From Channallabes apus (lineage: Eukaryota; Chordata; Actinopteri; Siluriformes; Clariidae): 64,000 nucleotides of DNA. How positions within the stretch are numbered: the stretch's first letter is position 1; every line of letters begins with the position of its first letter. Where the stretch lies: assembly GCA_030522415.1 (NCBI GenBank), contig CM060125.1, forward strand, positions 3,530,401 to 3,594,400. The letters are read 5' to 3'. Below are positions 59,587 through 64,000 of this stretch, piece by piece. Below the pieces are notes generated by a model that was not told where the DNA came from, made no database searches, and worked only from the letters and a program-made list of their open reading frames with translations. Position numbers and translations under genes: made by a program.

Positions 59587-60122
59587 ATGCTGAATCATGT
59601 GCCAACTTTACCCTCAGAAATAATCCTGACATTTGATTAATCCTGAAATATTCACTGGCGATATTATTCATCTGCAAATGTTTGAATTTATTAATTTGCA
59701 AGACAGCATTGCTTCTTGCTTTTATCTGTTTCTGTAAATGATTGTATTAAACCTGCTGTGATTTAATAATGACTCCAGCTTTGACAGTCAACTAGGATGT
59801 GGGCAAAAGTGTGTTTTGATAAGTTTTGGTTGCCTTGAAGCGATGGATACATTTACACATTCATTCATTCATTCATTCATAAACCATAGGAACGTTTCAC
59901 CTCACATGTTTCCTATAGTGAGGAGGGACTGGGCACTTCTTGCTCTCCACTGATATGATCTGCATTAAGTATCAAATAACATTAGTGGGGGTTTTTGAGT
60001 CCCTACTACTAATAATGTAATACTACTGTATATTTAACTAATATTAATTATTAATACATACATGTAGTGGCATACTATTAAACATTCTATCTATCTATCT
60101 ATTATTTAAATTACATTTAGTT
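58801..60122. other. Intergenic stretch with (CA)n and (ATTC)n
   Basis: (CA)n at 59556-59585 and (ATTC)n at 59859-59879. Part of 59805-59945 is repeated at 62350-62400 and 63005-63050. A 113-codon - strand frame at 59146-59487 has no domain. Confidence 0.5.
59556..59585. repeat. (CA)n microsatellite
   Basis: About 15 CA units. Confidence 0.95.
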
Positions 60123-60655
60123 TACAGTTTTTCTCGATCGCTTAAACACAATTGCCCACTCTGACACACAGGAATAAACTGAAGCTCAATGGCCAAAATG
60201 ACTCCTTTTGTTAGCAAAATGCTCTAACACTCACAAAACACTAAAAACATGCAACACAAGCAAATATTTCCATCAAACTCCACAACTTGTGGTCAAATTA
60301 ATTTATTCTTTCAATCAATCATTACACGATGGATAACAAAATGCAGCCATCAATATGCAATATAATACTCAAACGGATACTGAAAAAAAAAGAAAACTAC
60401 CAAAGGAAACTTATGGGTGGAAATACCTTTAAAAAAAAGAAATATATATATATATATGCAGGCAGGAATTGCATCATAATACGACGCTGTGCTGCAAACC
60501 ATTCATTCACAAAGCCACATTGTCCCAAATTATGACATACAGAGTCATGCCAGGACTCAACAGCCCTCTCTCTCCGGGTGGAATCAGTATTTCTTTCAAT
60601 GCATCAAGAAATGTGTGTGTGGCAATGTGTGGATTCTATAAAGTAAAAGCAAAAA

Positions 60656-61012
60656 TCATGTCAAAATTGACATTACTGTATGATAGTCACATAAATAGGA
60701 CTGATAAAACATCTGCATTACTGTAGACACAGTTTGTTCTGCTAACTGGGCAATGCAGTTGAAATACACAGTGCTATACATTACAGTAACACTGTGAATT
60801 ACTCTGTTCTCATTCCTACAAAGCCAGAGAATAGATGCCACAGTGCTCCGACTCAGAATGGGCTGGACCCTTTGTCCAGCCTCTCTAAAGGACAAACCAT
60901 GATTGATGACATGGTCAGTAATTGTTGCCCGAATTTTATTTGGAACTTGAGCTCGATTTTGCATGATAAGAACGCGCACAACGCACCCCCCCCCCCCCCC
61001 CCCCCCCCGCAC
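60656..61012 (-). pseudogene. Helix-turn-helix part of an IS630/Tc1-type transposase
   Basis: VPNKIRATITDHVINHGLSF, then REAGQRVQPILSRSTVASIL is a helix-turn-helix region found at the N-terminus of a fish IS630/Tc1-like transposase. The start is distorted because the frame enters through the C run as a glycine stretch. After NENRVIH the text has no catalytic motif. Confidence 0.65.
60986..61008. repeat. Poly(C) run, 23 bp
   Basis: 23 uninterrupted C within the IS630-like element. Confidence 0.9.
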
Positions 61013-61388
61013 GATCAGAAAGCGAGACCTTAATGCTTTTGTCGCCCCTCACGGTACTTTTACTTTTATACCTTAAGTAGTTTTGAAACCAGTACTTTTA
61101 AACTTTTACTTAAGTAAAAAGCTTGGGTTGATACTTCAACTTCTAAAGAAGTATTTTTGAACCCTAGTATCTATACTTCTACTCAAGTAATGAATGCGAA
61201 TACTTTTGACACCACTGATGAGATCTGAGGTGACTGTTTTGACAAAGGGTGTGAAAAATGTGTGAAACAAATGAAAAAGTGTTAAGACATTTGAAAGAGA
61301 AGACTTCTCCTGTGCTAAGATTGTGATGATGAAGATCAAGTGAATCCCAGTTTCACTGAGCGTGTCTTAGCAAATGAGAAAAACTGTA

Positions 61389-62344
61389 ATACAATAGACT
61401 TTAAATAAAAATCTTAAAACCTTATGAATTCCTTCAAAGGACAACAAAAAATGGGGGTTTTAGATTTAACCTATGTGTGTATAATACTGCTTAGAGCTTA
61501 ATTAGTCAAGAGCTCACATGCAATACTGGTAGAGTACATCCTTTAAAAAAGAACACATCAAAGGTTCTTTCATCTGGGCTTTAGATTAGTTTTAATATTT
61601 ATAATATATGGATTGTAGAAAAGTTTTTTTGGTCAGTAATTATTTGCTGATACTCAAAAGTGCTCTACTTAAAACCCTTTCTAATAGGAAAAGCTGAGTT
61701 CCCTACAGCTGTGCGGCACTTGCATCTGGTCAGCTGGTGGAAAATGTGGTCTTGTCGCCTTCTGGTTCTTTAAACAGCTCTGTGCCTGGATTAGACTCTG
61801 TCTCACATCTAAGTCACTTTAGATTTAAGCATCTACCATCTGGAAGGATGTAAATGTCTTCACACATCTCAGGGCTTTTGGTGGCTCAGTGGTTAATGTT
61901 TTACACCATTCAATGGAAATTTATTAACGGAATGTAGTCAGTGGAAAGTTTAATAATTCACGTATATCTCTCAACTATTGCTTGTACACTTGTGACGTAG
62001 CTTATTATAAATGTTAGTGGCATTGTTTGCTAGTTTCTGATAATTGCATAAACATCATAATGGCAGTGGAGGCTCAGTGTCTAAGGCTTGTGACTACTGA
62101 TCAGAGATGGCTTCTGTACAGATTGTTGTCATTTCAAATCCTGGCAGCACCTGACTTCCACTCACCACTGTATATAATTAATTACTAGGTCTCGATCGAA
62201 AGTGGCACTGCTCATAGCTAACCAGCTAACTTGTTGAACAAAGAAACACTAAATAAAAAGATTGCAAAAATGCAACATACTGTAGAATGGTCAGGTACAG
62301 TATGTTGGTTCAGGGTGTGCTGGAAATATGCTTTCATAATTTTT
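61389..62344. other. Intergenic stretch, no gene recognised
   Basis: AT-rich. No named repeat. Confidence 0.5.
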
Positions 62345-62383
62345 TGTGTGATGTGTTTTGATTGCCTTGAAGAGATGGATATA

Positions 62384-62595
62384 TTTACACATTCATTCAT
62401 TCATACACTCATTCACACGCTACAGGCAATTTGGGAATGGGTTAGCCTAATCTGAATGTCTTTGGACTGTTAGAGGAAGCCAGAATCCCCAGAGGAAGGC
62501 CACCAAGCACATTGAGAACTCCATGAACACAGAGCCAGGGCAGGAAGCAAACCATGGAGGTGTGAGGCCACAGTGATAACCACTACACCATCATG
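62384..62595 (-). repeat. Old SINE family A copy with internal deletions
   Basis: Begins with (ATTC)n, then TTCACACGCTACAGGCAATT, TGGGAATG, TTAGCCTAATCTGAATGTCT, TTGGACTGT and GATAACCACTACACCATCAT keep the order of the family body and head on the - strand. Divergence is far greater than in the other copies, so it is an ancient insertion. Confidence 0.75.
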
Positions 62596-63867
62596 TCAGT
62601 ACTGTTTTATTTTCTCACTAATTTGGTCTTGGCTAATTTATGATTGTCCAAACACACTCAGAGGAAAGTACCCTCTTCCGCATACAATGGGGTTATTATT
62701 GGCTATGAGAAGAGATTTTGAAGCTTTTCGACATAATGTAACTTGTTTTACATTTGGATGAAAAATGAGAGAGCAAAAGTGTGTTATGTTAGTCAAAAAG
62801 AAAAATCAGCATAACTTGAAAACAGTGCAATTTCTACTGAGGTTAACTTTTTTCCCATAGGGCTTATGAGACTCGACTGAATGTTGTGATACACGTTTTG
62901 TGGGGTCGCATATAAAATTGAGGGAGATATGACAATCTAGTCTGAATCAGAAAAACAGGAATTTTAAGCAATTTATCAGACCTATTTCTAAGAAAAGTAA
63001 ATGCACCGTGTTTCCTATGGTGAGGAGGGACTGGGGCATTTCTATACTTCAGCATTGTGCTCCCCCCCCCTCTAAACTACACAATCAAAAATATATTTAA
63101 AATGCCTCAAACACAAATTAATAAAAATACTTTGATTTTTTTTTTCCTTTCAGAAGAAAAGGTTCCTCAGTGGTTCTTTGGGTGATTAGTAGTTCTATCT
63201 TTCTAGAAAGGGTTTATGAAAGTTCTCTGTTGCAGGGTTTCATCTACCCCTGCCATAGGTTTCTTTGGTTATATTGCTCTGTATGAACAAAGATGTATGT
63301 GGAACAACAGAGGATGCTTTTTTAACAAAAAGGTTTCCCAAAAGGTCATGTGGTGTTAGAGCTGTCCAGTGTTCTGGACAGTGTAGGACCCTACAGAAGG
63401 GAATATTTCTTTTAAGAAAGGTGTCTGTGGTTCTTTGTGTAGTTAATAATTATAACATCCTAAAAATGTTCTACCTTGAAAAAGGAAAGCTATCTGTTTA
63501 TTGCTTTAGCTATTTTATTGCAAAGCTAAATCTTCAGTAGCCCCATTATTTAATAAATTAAAGCATTATTGTATAAAGTTAGAGCTGTCCGTGGTTCTGA
63601 AGCAGACATTAACTGTCCAAAAGTCCTTTAGGATAAGCTCACATGCTAGACAAAGCTTGAGAAGTGTATTAAACAATTAAATTTGATAAATATATTGGAA
63701 ATTATTACAACTAAATATGAAATGCAGCATGCCATGGTATAGAGCTCACCAAAATTCCCACAAGAAACTTTTCTTAAAGATCAAGGAGTCTTTGTTTGCA
63801 TGGTTAGGCATTCTTAGTGTCCTTAAAAATGTGTTGATGTAAGATCGTACTGTATATAAAGTTAGAT

Positions 63868-63870
<3 letters not shown>
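62596..63870. other. Intergenic stretch, no gene recognised
   Basis: Repeated GGTTCTTT/GGTTTC-like phrases at 63160-63440 suggest a diverged repeat, but no unit or family can be named. A 91-codon frame at 63265-63540 has no domain. Confidence 0.45.

Positions 63871-63940
<70 letters not shown>
63871..63940. repeat. (CA)n microsatellite, 35 units
   Basis: A perfect 70-bp CA repeat. Confidence 0.97.
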
Positions 63941-63944
<4 letters not shown>

Positions 63945-64000
63945 CTGAAAAAAACGCCTAGAGTTTTACGTTTAATCAGGGACAAATGACTTACAGTTTT

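Larger units (their letters stand above)
60125..61386 (-). mobile_element. IS630/Tc1-type element with only an N-terminal frame
   Basis: TA at 60123-60124 and 61387-61388 flanks inverted ends CAGTTTTTCTC and GAGAAAAACTG, with further similarity inside (CGATCGCTTAAACACA versus GAGCGTGTCTTAGCAAATG). The interior has an N-terminal transposase frame on the - strand, 23 C at 60986-61008 and a TACTTTTACTT..ACTTAAGTAAAA segment (61050-61205) that resembles a separate fish repeat inserted within. The catalytic part is missing. Confidence 0.7.

Overview
The window looks like nuclear DNA of a teleost fish. It has spliced vertebrate-type exons, many tRNA-headed SINEs with (GAAT)n tails, Tc1/mariner, hAT and Harbinger-like DNA transposons, an RTE/Rex3-like LINE, L2-like LINE ends and fish-type Gypsy chromoviruses. 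The repeat set would fit an ostariophysan such as a catfish, but I cannot fix the species. Only one host gene is recognisable.

Layout. (1) 1-6433, + strand: the last four coding exons of nicotinamide nucleotide transhydrogenase (nnt), covering most of the NADP(H)-binding domain III up to the stop codon, followed by its 3' UTR. (2) About 6.6-30 kb: intergenic DNA with no convincing host gene. It holds two mariner-type relics, a Tc1 relic, five full-length SINEs of one family (several with clear target-site duplications), one SINE of another family, an 80-bp-arm foldback and a possible 2.3-kb hAT-like relic. (3) 30.3-36.8 kb: a dense cluster made of an almost complete Tc1-like transposon, a 5'-truncated Rex3-like LINE on the - strand, a Gypsy chromovirus with a large internal deletion, and half of a second Tc1-like element that carries a SINE. 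(4) 36.8-42.9 kb: mostly unassigned DNA plus LINE 3' ends. (5) 42.96-48.4 kb: a decayed Gypsy chromovirus with one recognisable LTR, interrupted in its integrase gene by an L2-like LINE. (6) 48.4-64 kb: unassigned DNA with a hAT derivative that keeps only a BED-finger ORF, an (ATCT)n tract beside a foldback, a Harbinger-like MITE inside a Tc1 relic, further Tc1/mariner relics, an IS630-like element and long (CA)n tracts.

No operon-like or defence-like system is present, and I found no convincing new biological system. In other vertebrates the DNA 3' of NNT leads to FGF10, so the region right of 6.6 kb may be the regulatory desert between them; that is inference. The points most worth checking are the nested transposon chronology, the deletion-derived elements, the two foldbacks and a few non-repetitive stretches that could be conserved regulatory DNA.
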